Assembly: GCF_020509005.1 (NCBI RefSeq)
Contig: NC_063019.1
Location: 248,001 to 312,000 of the forward strand
Length of the DNA: 64,000 nt
Direction: 5' to 3'
Source of the DNA: Fulvia fulva
Taxonomy: Eukaryota; Ascomycota; Dothideomycetes; Mycosphaerellales; Mycosphaerellaceae
A model generated the notes under the pieces. The model had not been told where the DNA came from. It made no database searches and saw nothing but the letters and a program-made list of their open reading frames with translations. The stretch's first letter is position 1. Every line of letters begins with the position of its first letter. Positions 22,640-33,858 of the stretch are shown in pieces. A program made the position numbers and the translations under genes.

Positions 22640-23340
22640 GAGTACACGCTCGTCGGATAGTTTTTATACCCGTTTTACTAGTAGTCCTCTATTCGCCGCG
22701 GCTTCGCCTACGTTACGCGCCCGTCGCGCCTACGACGCTCTAGCGTAAGAATACTTAGCTCTCTCGTAGCTAGACGAGAGGTTCGTAGCCGACACCACGT
22801 ACAGGTGATTCTCGTCGTCGACCTAGCCTCTATAATAAGAAAGTCCTTAGGAAGCTATCCCTACCCTAGCTAAACCCGCTAAGGTCCCGTAGGAGATACC
22901 GGTTAGAGAGATTAAAGTGTTTAGCTCGACGCTCTATCCCTAGGCCGACGAAAAAGAGTTAGCCCTACCTTAGAGAACATTACTTAGATTAAGCGTAGCG
23001 GACGAAGTTATAGCTAAACCTAAAGTAGCTAATAGCCTTTTAGATATAGACATACCGGACTTAGTAGATCCGGAGGTTAGATAAGCTAACCTATCGTAGT
23101 AGCTACTTTAAGAAGCCGAGGTAGTAGCTAAGACCGCTTGCCTAAAGGGACTAAGGTAGCGGATAACGAAGAAGAAACTATAGGAGTAAGCCTAGTTACC
23201 GAAGCGGCGCTAAGGGAGTTAGGTCGTAAGAATCATTAAATAGGGTTGTTAGTCTATAGTACTCTTAAGTTAGGCTACTCGGCTACCTATCGCTTATATA
23301 AAATAAGAACGTAGTACTAAATTATAAAGTAGTCTCAGGC
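22640..23340 (+). pseudogene. Decayed ORF X in gypsy F 3' region, function unknown
   Basis: A plus-strand frame is readable through TAG stops. From about 22840 it gives KPAKVPQEIPVREIK-type sequence (TAG read as Gln), then an acidic part (LLDIDIPDLVDPEV at about 23030-23080) and a Gln/Lys-rich, probably helical stretch near 23100-23220. I recognise no domain. It lies between gypsy pol and the 3' LTR, so it could be an additional gene of that element or an older host fragment. The start is uncertain. Confidence 0.4.
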
Positions 23341-23449
23341 TCATTATTATCTAGGCTCTTAGAGCCTTACTTCTAACCTAGGAACCGGAAATTACTAGGC
23401 ACTACCTCTAGATCCTCTCTATTATTATCCTCTACTATCGGTATAGGCG

Positions 23450-24826
23450 AACGAGCTAAGGAGCTAGATAGAACTATAGCCCCTCTCGGCCTCTCGGTAA
23501 TCGAGCCGAATCGTAAAGTACGTCTAGTCGCGATTAACCGCCTAGGGTATAGCGCGGCGACATCTAATAAGGGCTATACCGAGTCCTAGGAGCCGACTTC
23601 TTCTTAGCTAAGGCCGCGGGCTTCTTACTAGCTAAAGATACGGGCTTCTTACTAGGAGGCTTCCTAGGTACCTTAGGTATACTAGCGGACTTACTAGGCT
23701 TAGTTAGTAATACGAACAAGCCGTCGTCCTCCTTATCTAAGGTGTTCTCCTCCTAGCTAGGTCTATTTATATTAGTCTCGGCGTTCTCGCGAATAAAGGC
23801 GCAGACGTAAGCTAAATTAGCCTTTAACGCGGCCTTTAGGCGGCTAGCGGCGTCGCGGGTAGTATAAGGCTTACGGCTAACCTAGAAGACTAGACTATAT
23901 ATAGCTAGGGTCGGGACGTTAATCTAAGCTAGATTACGATACTTAAACTTAGTATTCTAGAACTAACTAGACTCCGTAACCTAAGTAATATCGTAGGCCT
24001 AGAGAAGATTAGAGAAGTTATCTACCTTACTAGGGGTAACTAGGCGCTTAGAGTCCTTTGACCGGGAAGACCGCTTAGTATAGCTAAACTTAGTACGAGA
24101 CCGGCTACGATCGTAGGTAGAGTACTTACTAGTCTAGAAACAATTAGTATAGCCGCCGCGCTCGATAAAGGTAAAGTTACCTATAGTATTAGGCTTAGGA
24201 TCCTCCTAGTTACATTTCTCTAGCTTACTACTCGGTAGGCTAAGTTACTAGTACTTAGTAAAGGTTCCTAGCGGACGCTCGGTATCGCCCTTAGAACGGT
24301 AGCTTTATACGTATCGCGTAGATCTAGAGCGGCCGCTATAGTAGCTAAAGACGATCGCCGCTAGCCTAGTTTATACGGTATACGGTCTAAAAGCGATAGG
24401 CTGCCTTAGAATACCGCCCTTAGGGACCTCTTCGAAGACGTCGAAGTCGGAGTCTAACGCGGCTACTAGCTTTAGAACGCCGCTAAACTAGAAGCGGCTA
24501 TAGCGTAAAGGGAGTATATAAATTATCTTAAAGAATCTAGATCCTCCGTCGATCCTTAGATACTAGCGCGTAACACGGGCTAACTATAGCGCGATCTGAT
24601 CGTCTAGCTTAATAACGTCGCGAGAGAACTAGACTTTAAACTAGAAGGCGTAGAGCCGAGTCTACTAACTAGCTAACTATCCGGTAGGTATATCCGGAAG
24701 GCGCGTCTTAGTACGAACGGGGAGCCGCGGGAAGTTAGTAGATACGGCCGAAGTATAGGTAACGGTAAGGGCGTCTATCTAAGCTATTAACTCCTCGCCT
24801 TAAGGAGAGCGCGGGACAGGAGCTAT
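23450..24826 (-). pseudogene. Decayed antisense ORF Y in gypsy F, about 450 aa, function unknown
   Basis: On the minus strand a single frame can be followed from a mutated start (ATA for ATG at 24826) for over 400 codons with interruptions almost only at TAG, which is what RIP makes from CAG and TGG. Visible parts are a basic Pro-rich N-terminus (LPRLPVRTKTRLPDIPTG), a globular middle (SRDVIKLDDQIAL, SRFFKIIYILPLRYSRF), an SRSRS-type basic stretch near 24100 and a Lys-rich repeat tail (SKKPVSLASKKPAALAKKKS near 23600). I do not recognise the family. It runs opposite to pol within the same LTR pair. Confidence 0.5.
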
Positions 24827-25179
24827 AGTGAGCTATAAGGAAGAAAGGAGTCTAAAACACATTAGTATTACTATATTAACGCCGACACCGCGGCGCGGCT
24901 TATATACCTTAATCTAATTAAGAATAAGTTAGCTAAGGCTAAAGAAGGTTAAGTAAGAAGCTACCGAAGGGCGAAGAGGTTGTTAAAGACTTAGTAAGCT
25001 TAAAGGTTAATGTTCGTAGTCAGATTGATTTAGAATAAGAGCGTGCTTTTATACTTACGTTCTATACGAGCTATCTAATACTACGAGCTTCTAACGATAC
25101 GGGAAGGCGCGAACACGCGTAAGAAGCTCGCGGCGAGGTTATCTAACGGGGTTAGTAAGCTCGTAGTAAGCTTGGGTAG
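24827..25179. other. Gypsy F 3' region, no gene recognised
   Basis: CpA-poor sequence between the start of ORF Y and the 234-bp solo LTR. No frame or structure could be supported. It would contain the promoter of ORF Y if that was ever expressed. Confidence 0.4.
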
Positions 25180-25413
25180 TGTTAAGAATATACAGGCCGT
25201 AGGACAAGCATGTAGGTGTGGGAGTGTCATGTGATTAGCTCACGTGACTAGGGTTTGCTAGCCTATAGGCTAGCAAACATCCGGACACCTAGTATCTACC
25301 TATACTAACACCGGCGATACTATATATAGATACACGCTATCCTATTAGGTCCTTCTTCGTCTTTCGTATAATTCGCCGTCTTCTACTACTACGTAACTCG
25401 TACCTATTTAATA
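25180..25413 (+). repeat. Solo LTR of the copia A family (234 bp)
   Basis: Same length and sequence as the copia A LTRs, with perfect TSD GGTAG at 25175-25179 and 25414-25418 and no internal region. It keeps intact CpA/TpG in places where A's LTRs are mutated (for example GTGTCATGTGATTAGCTCACGTG), so it is less RIP-affected. Confidence 0.93.
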
Positions 25414-25603
25414 GGTAGTAGAGTTAAGCCGCGTAAGGTAGTTATATATACGGAGTGAAGTAAGCTAAAGGGTCGTAGGCTAGGAAGCTACGACGAAGGA
25501 AGCTAAAGCTTTAGGATCTCTTTTGTTATCGATTTAAGTATATAGGCGATCAGGCTAGCCGCCTTAGGCTAATATAGGTATATTAGGGTCTAGTAGGGGA
25601 GGA

Positions 25604-25713
25604 TATAACGTTCTTATCCGAACATACCGCCGGCTTAGCGCTTAGCTTTATATTTAGAGTTTTCTTAGGTAGCTTTTCTATATCTTAGATTTATACTCGC
25701 TAAGGTTCTTATA
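25604..25713 (+). repeat. 3' LTR of gypsy F
   Basis: 110 bp, near-identical to 10158-10267, preceded by the polypurine tract GTAGGGGAGGA and followed by the TSD AACC. Confidence 0.8.
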
Positions 25714-25717
25714 AACC

Positions 25718-25859
25718 CTAGTCCGTAGCTAAACGTGACTATATACGCTAGTATACGGGTATTTACTTTAATATCCCCCTTACGCGTTATTCTATTATAT
25801 ACTATCTTGTATATAGTGACGCTAGTACTTTCGTCCGGCTATTAGTATAACGTAAGTCA
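25718..25859 (-). repeat. Copia E 3' LTR, right piece, and polypurine tract
   Basis: Continues the LTR after the second AACC (25714-25717) and ends GTAAGTCA at 25859, giving 182 bp when joined to the left piece (TG...CA ends). On the minus strand it is preceded by AGCAGGGGGAC, a good polypurine tract for a 3' LTR, and a similar AGTAGGGGGAC lies about 25 bp further upstream. Confidence 0.6.
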
Positions 25860-25921
25860 GTCCCCCTGCTTATTCACTCGTAGTCCCCCTACTTATCTAC
25901 TTTTAATAGCGTCACGAGGAT

Positions 25922-28165
25922 ATAGATAGATAGATAGATAGATATTTCATTAAGCTGTTATAGTGCCCTTTGGCCTATACGGCTATACTATCTTGTTTTT
26001 ATATATATAGAGGGGAAACCGTATTAGTGAAAACCCCTCCTCCTTCCCGCCTGTCTTTTCCTCCTAGTTATCGTCTTAAATTTCCCTTATTAGGAGTACG
26101 CTAGTGTTATAGGCCTGCTCTAATAACTACCCTATCTATAACCCCCCTCGCTTCCGCCTCTTATCTATCTACTCCTCCGTCTTGCTCGCGAGGCTAAACT
26201 ACTAGAGGTATCCCTACTATAGTATCTACTAAGAGATTCGGCGAATATTGCCTTTGTCCCTAATAATTGACTTATAGTCTCTCCTTCCCGCTTAGTGCCT
26301 CTAATTTCCCCTACCTCTCGCCTACTACGGGCATTGTAGTAGTATATGTTCTAGGTTTTGCGATAGGTAGCTATACTAGTAGGCTAGGCTATAGATGTCT
26401 AGTACGCGTCTCCTAAATAGGTAGGCCCTTAATCTAATATATTCGGACCTGATTTAGATCGCTATACTTGCTTCGGCCCTTATTAGGTCCTTATATAGCT
26501 AGTAATTGTGTCTCTAGAAGGCTCGGAGCGTAATCGGGCCTATTGTCTTAGGGGGCTTCATTTTCTAGTCCTGCTCCTATAGGTAGCTCGCTATCTATTC
26601 CGCTAGGCTTTAGGTCTTAGCCTTGCTCCCGCCGGCCTAGCGAGTCCTACGCTCCTCCTCCTTTCGTACTAGCCATTCGGTACTTGTCTATACGGCCGTA
26701 AAGGTAGTAAGGTCATCCTCTTTTTGGCTTGTCCTATGTCCTGCCCCTCTCCGGTAGCGGCTTTCTATCTTATTCTTTGCCTCCTAGATCGTAGTTTGTG
26801 CTAGGTAACCTGTCGTCTTTACCGCGTATTAAATTCTCATTCCCCGGATATACTAGCCGATTAGTAGTATTCCTGTCTCTATTTCTACCGTACTTATTAA
26901 CGTTGTCTTATATACGCCTAGTACTCTACGTAGGTTACCTACCTATATCCTGTTTAGGGGTTACTCTATCCGTTTCGGGATCGGCTTACCTACGCCTCCT
27001 ATTCCCTAAATCTGTGCCCCGTATAATATAGCTAGTCTAACGATCGCCTTATACATTACTCTTACCTTGTCGAATGTTACTCTATATATAGATGCCGTAA
27101 GCCTCTTTATCGAGGCTTTATTGACTTACGCTCGACTCTAGGCTTTCTTAATCTATACATTCTAGCTTAGCTTCGGGTCGAGCTAGATCCCTAGTACTCG
27201 TAGCTCCGCTAATAGCTTAGTCTCGGAGCCTTAGATTCTTACCGCCGCCTTTATATTATAGTATATTCTCGCTTTACTAAAGTGTATAAGTTGGTACTTT
27301 TTAGGGGCGAACCGGGCACTATACTTCTTTGGCTACTCCTCGCATTTCTTGTGCCTATCTTTAAGGGAGCGACAGTTCTCTTCTGTCGAGTCTAACTAGG
27401 CTAGGATGTTTATATCGTCTACGAACCCCGATACTAAGGTTTACGGAGAGGTGAGTAGGGGGATTAGATCCGACATAAATATCAGAAATAGGATAGGGGA
27501 GAGAGTAGATCCCTAAGGTATTCTAGTCTCTACCTTTACCGGGTCGGACGTATACCTTCCTAGGACTAGGTATGTCGTCCGTTCCTAGAGAAAGGAGTAG
27601 ACGAACGTCGTTACCTACTAGGGAATACCTTTCTACTATAGGATATGTATTGGCCTTTAGTATAAGACGTTGTCAAAGGCCCCTACGATGTCGAGGGATA
27701 GTAAGGACGCCGCTTAATTTCTACCGTAGTGCTAGAGGGTCTGAATTTGCTCCGTAATTAGCTCTATTACTATTAGTATCGATCGCTAGCTTCTTCCCCC
27801 TATCTATATTACTAGGAGTACGTAGTTGTCCTCGGTAAGCTACGTAAGTCTCTAGGCTACTATCTTTTCTAGGACTATCCCTATCGTATTTAGAAGTACT
27901 ATTGGTCTGTACGACTTGGGCTAAGTATAGTCTTCCTTCTATAGCTTACGGAGCACTACTATTATAGACTCTCTATACGGCTTCGGGTGATACCCTAGCC
28001 GTAGGTACGCAGTAAATAGGTTTATAAGGCTCGGCGCGATCTCTTCTCTACACTCTTTTAGTAGTACGTTTGGTATCCTGTCTAGGCCTAGGGCTTTTCG
28101 TCCTTTTAGCTTACTTATAACTCCTATTACTATATTAGAGCTAACCGCCTAATCTATATCTATAG
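25922..28165 (-). mobile_element. LINE O, 3' fragment (family 2)
   Basis: A second LINE family in minus orientation, 2.2 kb, with a (TATC)n tail at its 3' end (25922-25946 on the plus strand). Comparison with LINE L (59326-62433) and LINE M shows it covers RT and the C-terminal region. The 5' side breaks just upstream of the RT core (equivalent to about 61560 of L) and passes directly into the 604-bp unit. Inserted in copia E just before its polypurine tract. Rare open segments (77 and 61 codons on the plus strand) are not genes. Confidence 0.8.
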
Positions 28166-28769
28166 TAAGGAAGGAATCGTATTTAGTAAGCTAGCTACGA
28201 GATAAGGTAACAAGTCTTAACCGCGCTTTCCTACTTATCTAGTACTACCGTATAGGCTCGTTTCGAGAGGTTAGCCCGGAGCAAAAGCTTCCCTCTACGC
28301 CCTCCCTCCCTATTTGCTCCTTAAGCTAATATCTACCTCTATAGGCCTAAGCCCTTTAGTGCTCTCTATTGACCGACATACGTATCCGTCCTCTCGGGCT
28401 ATATAGACAGTATTAGCCGTCGCTACTAGTGTATACTACGCCCTAGGTTTTAACGCCCTTCGCGTTACCGTAGCCTATCTCTAGAAAGCGGCCGTCTATG
28501 CCTCGTAGGTTTGCTCGGGGCACACACTACGCCGGGTAGCGTACTCCTTACGTTTCTACCTACTAACTAATATAAAGTTCCTTATTACCCTACCCTCGAT
28601 CCTCCCCGATTATAGAACTAATCCACTTATATTGTACGTCTTTTCCCCGTCCTAATAGCCGTCTTTTCCTTACTTAGGCTATCGTCATTTCCTCGTCGTA
28701 ATCTACTATATTAGACTAGGTACGTTATATAGCGGGATAGGCAGTGCCTTAGGCAAAACCCTCGTTCCT
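28166..28769 (-). repeat. 604-bp unit joined to LINE O, copy 2
   Basis: Same ends and same length as 21746-22349. Differences are CpA to TpA and TpG to TpA. It is followed by the RNase H end of copia E. Dropping LINE O plus this unit lets the E frame run from QVANRLTKLL into AISS and a TGA stop, as expected if the pair was inserted as one piece. Confidence 0.8.
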
Positions 28770-30214
28770 CTAGTAGCTTAGTAAGCCTATTAGCAACCTG
28801 CTCCTTAGTACTAATATATCGCATTTCGACTATACCGTCTTTAACTTTTTCGCGGACGTAGTACTATTAAATATTAATATCCTTACTACGTCTATAGTAG
28901 ACTAGATTTTTAGCTATTACGATAGTACCCTAGTTATTACCGTATATAACCGTAGCTATAAGCTGTTCTTTACTAAGTTTCTTAAGTAGTACGCGTAGCT
29001 ATATAGCCTCTTTTATAGCCTAAGTCTAACCTATATACTCTACTTCGTAGGTAGATAGCGCTACTGTCGCTTATCGCTTACTAGACTAGCTTACGACTAC
29101 TAATCCGATATTAAAAGCGTAATCCGCTATAGAGCGGCGTAAGTGTATATTACTAGCCTAATCGGAGTCGATATAACTAGCGAGGTACGTAAAGTTACTA
29201 TATATTAGCTTATAGATAATAGTGCCGCGAAGGTAGCGAAAAATCCCTTTAACTACACTCTAATAGGTCTCGTCGGGGTTAGAGGAATAGCGACTAACTA
29301 CTGATATAGTATATACTATATTAGGCCTAGTACTAAGTATAGTATATATTAGTAAGCCTACTGCTTACTAATACTATAGCTTGAACTTAGCTATAGTAAC
29401 GTAGCCGCCTTCCGCCTTACGGAGTCTCGTATTACTGTCTATTAGGGTATAGTTAGGCTTATAGTCCTATATACTATATTGCTTTAGTGCTAACTCTAGG
29501 TAGGCACGCTAGTTAAGGTATAGGCGTCTATTAGTACGGTCGCGACGGATAGTTATACCGAGATAATAGTAATAAGGGCCTAGGTTGGTCATTTGAAACC
29601 TCTAGCTAAGAGCTGTCTTAAGTTATAAGATCTCGTACTTATTAAGCCCTATAATAAGTAGGTCGTCTATATATACGGCTACGAAGGTATAATCCTTTAC
29701 GAATATACTATAGTCGCTATCTAGAGTAGTAAACCCCTATGATTTAAGAAGCGTAGCAAGTATAAGATACTAGATACGTAGTGACTACTTAAGGCTATAT
29801 AGTGCCTTATTAAGCTAGTATACTATGTCTTCGCCTTCCTTATAACTAGTAGGTTATTCGACGTAGATATCGGTATCCGCTTCTCTATATAGAAAGGCTG
29901 TCTTAATATCTATCTATTCGATCTCCTAGTCGTACGCGTATACTATAGTAAAGATAAGTTTATAGGTTATTAGCTTTACTACTAACGCGAAGGTGTTATA
30001 GTAGTTACTACCGGCGACCTATTCGAAGCCGCGGACTACCTATCTAGCCTTATACTTCTATATCTTACTATTCGTATCTCTCTTAAGCTTATAGACCTAC
30101 TTACCGCGTAGTATTCGCTTACCCTTAATCTAATCACGTCTATAAAGGACCTATATACGGTTCTCTTTTAGTAAACGGACCTTATCGTCTTCCGCGAGTT
30201 ACTATTTAGTCTAG
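28770..30214 (-). pseudogene. Copia E pol, RT and RNase H part
   Basis: The minus strand reads, through TAG stops, the RT start KRILRGK and VYKLKRDTN (about 30110-30060), IDIKTAFLY (about 29890), the catalytic box YIDDLLIIG (about 29650-29680), and the RNase H/C-terminal TKEQVANRLTKLL (about 28770-28810). YxDD residues are intact, but the frame has many stops. The clade differs from elements A-D, which have VDVNNAF and HVDDIPI. Confidence 0.85.
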
Positions 30215-30734
30215 TGTCAGGGCGAGAGCCTGGCCTGTAAGATGCAAGGGTGAAAGCGAGAATGTAGGTGCGAAGTGTAGATACAAAAGGGTATAGTATA
30301 ATTGCTACACAAAACAAAAGACGAAGAAAGCAAGAGAGGCCTGGGGAAGGCCAGATATTTATACGCGACCCTCGCGAGTGCGTGTCCCCGCATCAACAGG
30401 GCTAACCCGTGCGAAGCCGCGCTCAGCAGCTTTGCTCAAAACCTTATTCTAACCTGCCCTACGTTCCGAGTCTTCCACGTGCTTCTTCCAGGGTCCAGCG
30501 CAGTCGCGGGTGCTCGCGGGAGTGCCGTGAGTCACACAGTCACGAGCCGAAGTGAATCTGTCAAGGTTTGGTAGAGGGGTGAATTTGGAGGGCTGGGTCC
30601 CGTAGTGAATGTTACGGGGCATGTGATTCTTGGCGCTCACACACCAAGCTGGACTGTCACTTCTTGACGACTTCTGAGCACTCTGAGGCTCTTCTGTCCC
30701 CACCTTCTGTACACTCTGTGGGGAGACCATGACA
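30215..30734 (+). repeat. Unmutated solo LTR (520 bp)
   Basis: TGTCAGGG at the start and CATGACA at the end form inverted termini, and TCTAG is duplicated on both sides (30210-30214 and 30735-30739). CpA and TpG are at normal frequency, in sharp contrast to the host element E. The RIP-mutated relative at 1-152 shows the family was repeated in the genome. Two open frames inside (90 and 93 codons) are chance. No internal region, so a solo LTR; orientation is taken from the polarity of the 1-152 match and is arbitrary. Confidence 0.92.
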
Positions 30735-32069
30735 TCTAGTGACCTAACCGCTATACCCAGAGCCTTATCTATAGGTTAAAAGCGTTAGTTACTACCGCTA
30801 GTATAAGGACGTAGAAGAGTAGTATATACTAGTCGTTCCTTAGTATACGCTTTCGCTTTCCTATTACAATTCTAGTCTTATCTAGGCGTAATCGGCGGTC
30901 GTACGGATATAATGCCTCTTCCGCCGGAATAGGCTACTATTCGTAGCTCGGCCCGGCCTACGGTAGTAGTCGCTCTAGCGATAGTAAGCGCTCTAGTAGT
31001 AGCGATTGTTCTAGTATCTCGAGATGACTAGGTACGGAGGGTAGCGAGCTATCGTCGTCACTCTCGTTATACTACTAATAGACCCGGTAAATAGTAATCT
31101 TAGCTAGCTATTTAGGTACTAGTTCTATAGTAATAGTCTATAGTACTAGAGCCTTACTTTTAGTATAGGCCCGTATCTTATCTACTATAACGTTATTACG
31201 CTATTCGGCCTTACTATCGGCTTTAGCGACTCGATATTAGCTATTGCCTTAAAAGCCGAGTATTAAGCCGTTATATATCCGCTCCTTACTTAGAGCCGCT
31301 TTAGGCCTCTTCCGGTTAGGCTATAGTATATATGCCTTACTTCTAATCTTACGGATATTACTAAGGTTCGGCTTCTCGCCGTACCGTACTTCGAACGGTA
31401 TATACCCTAGTCGTATACTTAGTAAGCGGTTACGAATATAGGTGATACTATACTATAGTACCTCCGGCTACTAGCGCGGGTCGAGCTAGTACTCTATCTC
31501 CGCTATTATTAGTATTAGAGTTAGCCTATAACGCTATACTTCTTAAAGCCTCTTAACGGTACTATTTTACTAGTATAAAGTATATATATTAAGATTATAT
31601 ACTAGACCTAAGTAGGATTAAGATCGCTAAATATTAACGAGGACTATCTATTCGATAGTCCGTATTAAGACGAGTAATCTACTCGAGTAGTAGCGATACG
31701 CCTATACTAGCGGCGGCGTAATCGTAGTATAAAGAACCCTAAAACAAAGGTTCCGTTCCCCTAACGGTAGACCCTAGAGTTACGGAGTTACGGAGGATAA
31801 CTACCTAATTAGGAAGCGCGACCTTACCCCGAATAGTAGCGAAGGATAGTAACTACCGAGAGCTATAGCCTTACGAGGCTAACGACAAATAATATAGCGT
31901 AGACGACCCTATATACGGAGGCGGAAAACTTACTAGGGGATAACGAATACCTAGCCCGGGTATATAAGAACACTATAGTATAGCTACTAGGAGCGCTAAA
32001 AGCGGTATTATACTAAATCCCGAAGACAATCTAATAAGTAATATAGAAGGTAGCCTAGAGACTAACTAT
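30735..32069 (-). pseudogene. Copia E pol, integrase part
   Basis: Decayed minus-strand frame with the integrase C-terminal region typical of copia elements (YIPFEVRYGEKPNLSNIR, about 31360-31410, then RKRPKAALSKERIYNGLILGF, about 31260-31320) and a linker leading to the RT start. The N-terminal part towards 32069 is hard to follow and is cut by LINE N. Confidence 0.65.
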
Positions 32070-33858
32070 ATAGATAGATAGATTTGTTATTCCCCTATTC
32101 TAGGACCCTATTCGGCCTATATAGGTATATATCTATTATTATATATAAAGGGAAACCCGAATAGGTAGAAACCCTTCCCGCCCCCGACTTGTCCTTATCT
32201 AGATTAGCTTTCCCTCTAAACGTATATAGTCTATATTACTACCCCGTTAGCCCCCGCTCCTAGCCGGTCTCGTCGCGCTACGCCGTATCCTCTCTTCCTA
32301 TACTACTCCTACTAGGCGGTACTGTTCTAGCTAGCCCTTCTCTAGTATCTAGTTCGTAATGCGCCGTAGGTCCTTAGCGTTATTAAGAGGTGCCCTAATC
32401 GTCCGGTTCCTCGCCTTTACTATCTACTCCCCCCTTCCTAGCGACTACCTCGGATAGACGAGGAGTACGTACCGTATATTCTAGGAGTAATAGCCGTAGG
32501 GGTAGCTAGTATTTGTATATTCTAGAACCTTCCTCTATAATAGGTACCCCTAGAGGCCGATGTGTTTACTTCGTAGTTAGGTTACTATACTACTCTATAC
32601 CCTCGTAAGGCGGTAGTAGATAAGCTTCGGGGGGTACTTAACCGCGGATTTCGTAGCTAACTATTCCTTAGGTTGTCCCGCTAGCTAAGGGCGTCTACTA
32701 TACCCTATAACCCAGTTGTTCTACCTCTCTTTCTATAGTTACTCTATAAACGATTCCTTACCTTCCTATTATATTACTAGCTATTCGTCCCTTACCCGGT
32801 AGTTCGGCTCGTTTCCGGGTCGAATACCCTTATACGTAAGTACTTATTCGCGGGCCCTTATAACTATACTAGTAATAACCTTCTATACTAGGTACTATAC
32901 CGACCTACCTAAGTAGGAGGTCCGTAGTCCCTAGATATATAGGTCGATCGGCGGTATAGCGGTCTCGTACTTAAGCATTCTTATTAGTATCGACTTATAT
33001 ACCCCGGTAACCTTCCTTAGGTATTAGTTTTAGATCTTCGCTAGCGGCGCGACGAGTCCCTTTAATAGGTAGGCCCTCTCGCGTAAGGACTATACTTAGC
33101 TACTATAGGTAAGGACTAGCCGTATAATAGCCGTATATAGAAGTCGTAACTACCGGAAGTCCGCCCCCTATATAGACGTAGTGAGCCTCTAGTAAAATAC
33201 TATATTCTGTTTAGCTTTCCGTAATATTACCTATATATACTTCCTCTACCGTAGCGCCGGGTCTACCTATAGTCCGAGGATCCTAAGCTAATTTGCCGGG
33301 TTAGTCGTATACTCCTATATCTAGATAGAAGCTTATATATTATAGAACCGTAGCCGGCGCGTAAAGTGTATTAGATTGTACTTTTCTAGGGCAAACCGAG
33401 CCCCGTGCCTCCTAGCCTAGTCCTCGTAGATCTTGTGCTTCTCTTCTAGTAGCCTATAGTTCTCCTTAGTCGAGGACGACTACGCTAGGATGTTCGTATT
33501 GTCTACGAAGCCGCTCGTAGCGGCGTTCTAGGATTCTAGGGCTAGGAGTAGCGTCGCTATAAAGAAGAGGAATAGGATAGGTACTAGCGTTAAGCCTTAC
33601 GAGATTCTAATATAGACTACTTAAAATAGGCTTTTATACTAACCGACTAGGATCGACGTACTACGGTTTTAGAGGTAGGACCGTACGAAGTTAATAAGCT
33701 ACTTAGGGAGTCCTTTCGACCTTAGGATATATAGTAGCCGCGGGTATAATACGTAGTTAAAGGCTCCCGTTATATCTAGACTAAGTAAGGATACTACCTT
33801 GTCCCTATTCCTATACTAGATAGCCTTTACCTAAGAGGTAATAAAATCTATCGCGGAT
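32070..33858 (-). mobile_element. LINE N, 3' fragment (family 1)
   Basis: Reverse complement of LINE K from about 39795 to its 3' end, RIP-mutated. The tail appears as TAGATAGATAGAT at 32071. The 5' truncation point touches the first base of the gypsy I LTR (TGTCACGGG). No TSD was found because the two flanks belong to different elements, so either a later insertion or a deletion happened at one side. Confidence 0.82.

Larger units (their letters stand above)
10158..25713 (+). mobile_element. Ty3/gypsy element F, host of several insertions
   Basis: Two 110-bp LTRs (10158-10267, 25604-25713) are flanked by a perfect 4-bp duplication AACC (10154-10157 and 25714-25717). The 3' LTR is preceded by the polypurine tract GTAGGGGAGGA. 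Between them lie gag with an RGG box and zinc knuckle, protease-RT-RNase H-integrase, and an unusually long 3' region with two further decayed reading frames. Copia A, a LINE chimera and a 234-bp solo LTR are inserted in it. Without these the element is about 8.4 kb. RIP is close to saturation. Confidence 0.8.
10118..32069 (-). mobile_element. Ty1/copia element E, split by nested insertions
   Basis: E belongs to a different copia clade from A-D (RT box YIDDLLI, start motif KRILRGK). Its 3' LTR is reconstructed from two pieces, 10118-10157 and 25718-25859, which are separated by gypsy F with a duplicated AACC. Coding resumes at 28770 after a LINE chimera. A solo LTR interrupts it at 30215-30734. 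The right end is lost at a LINE (N) near 32070, so the 5' LTR is not seen. With the nested elements removed, about 3.3 kb of E remain. RIP damage is heavy. Confidence 0.75.

Noticed and set aside
26798..27757. Plus-strand open frames of 77 and 61 codons
   Set aside because: They are antisense to LINE O reverse transcriptase and arise because RIP stops fall in other frames.
30302..30730. Open frames of 90 and 93 codons
   Set aside because: They lie inside the 520-bp solo LTR on opposite strands; they appear only because the LTR escaped RIP stops.
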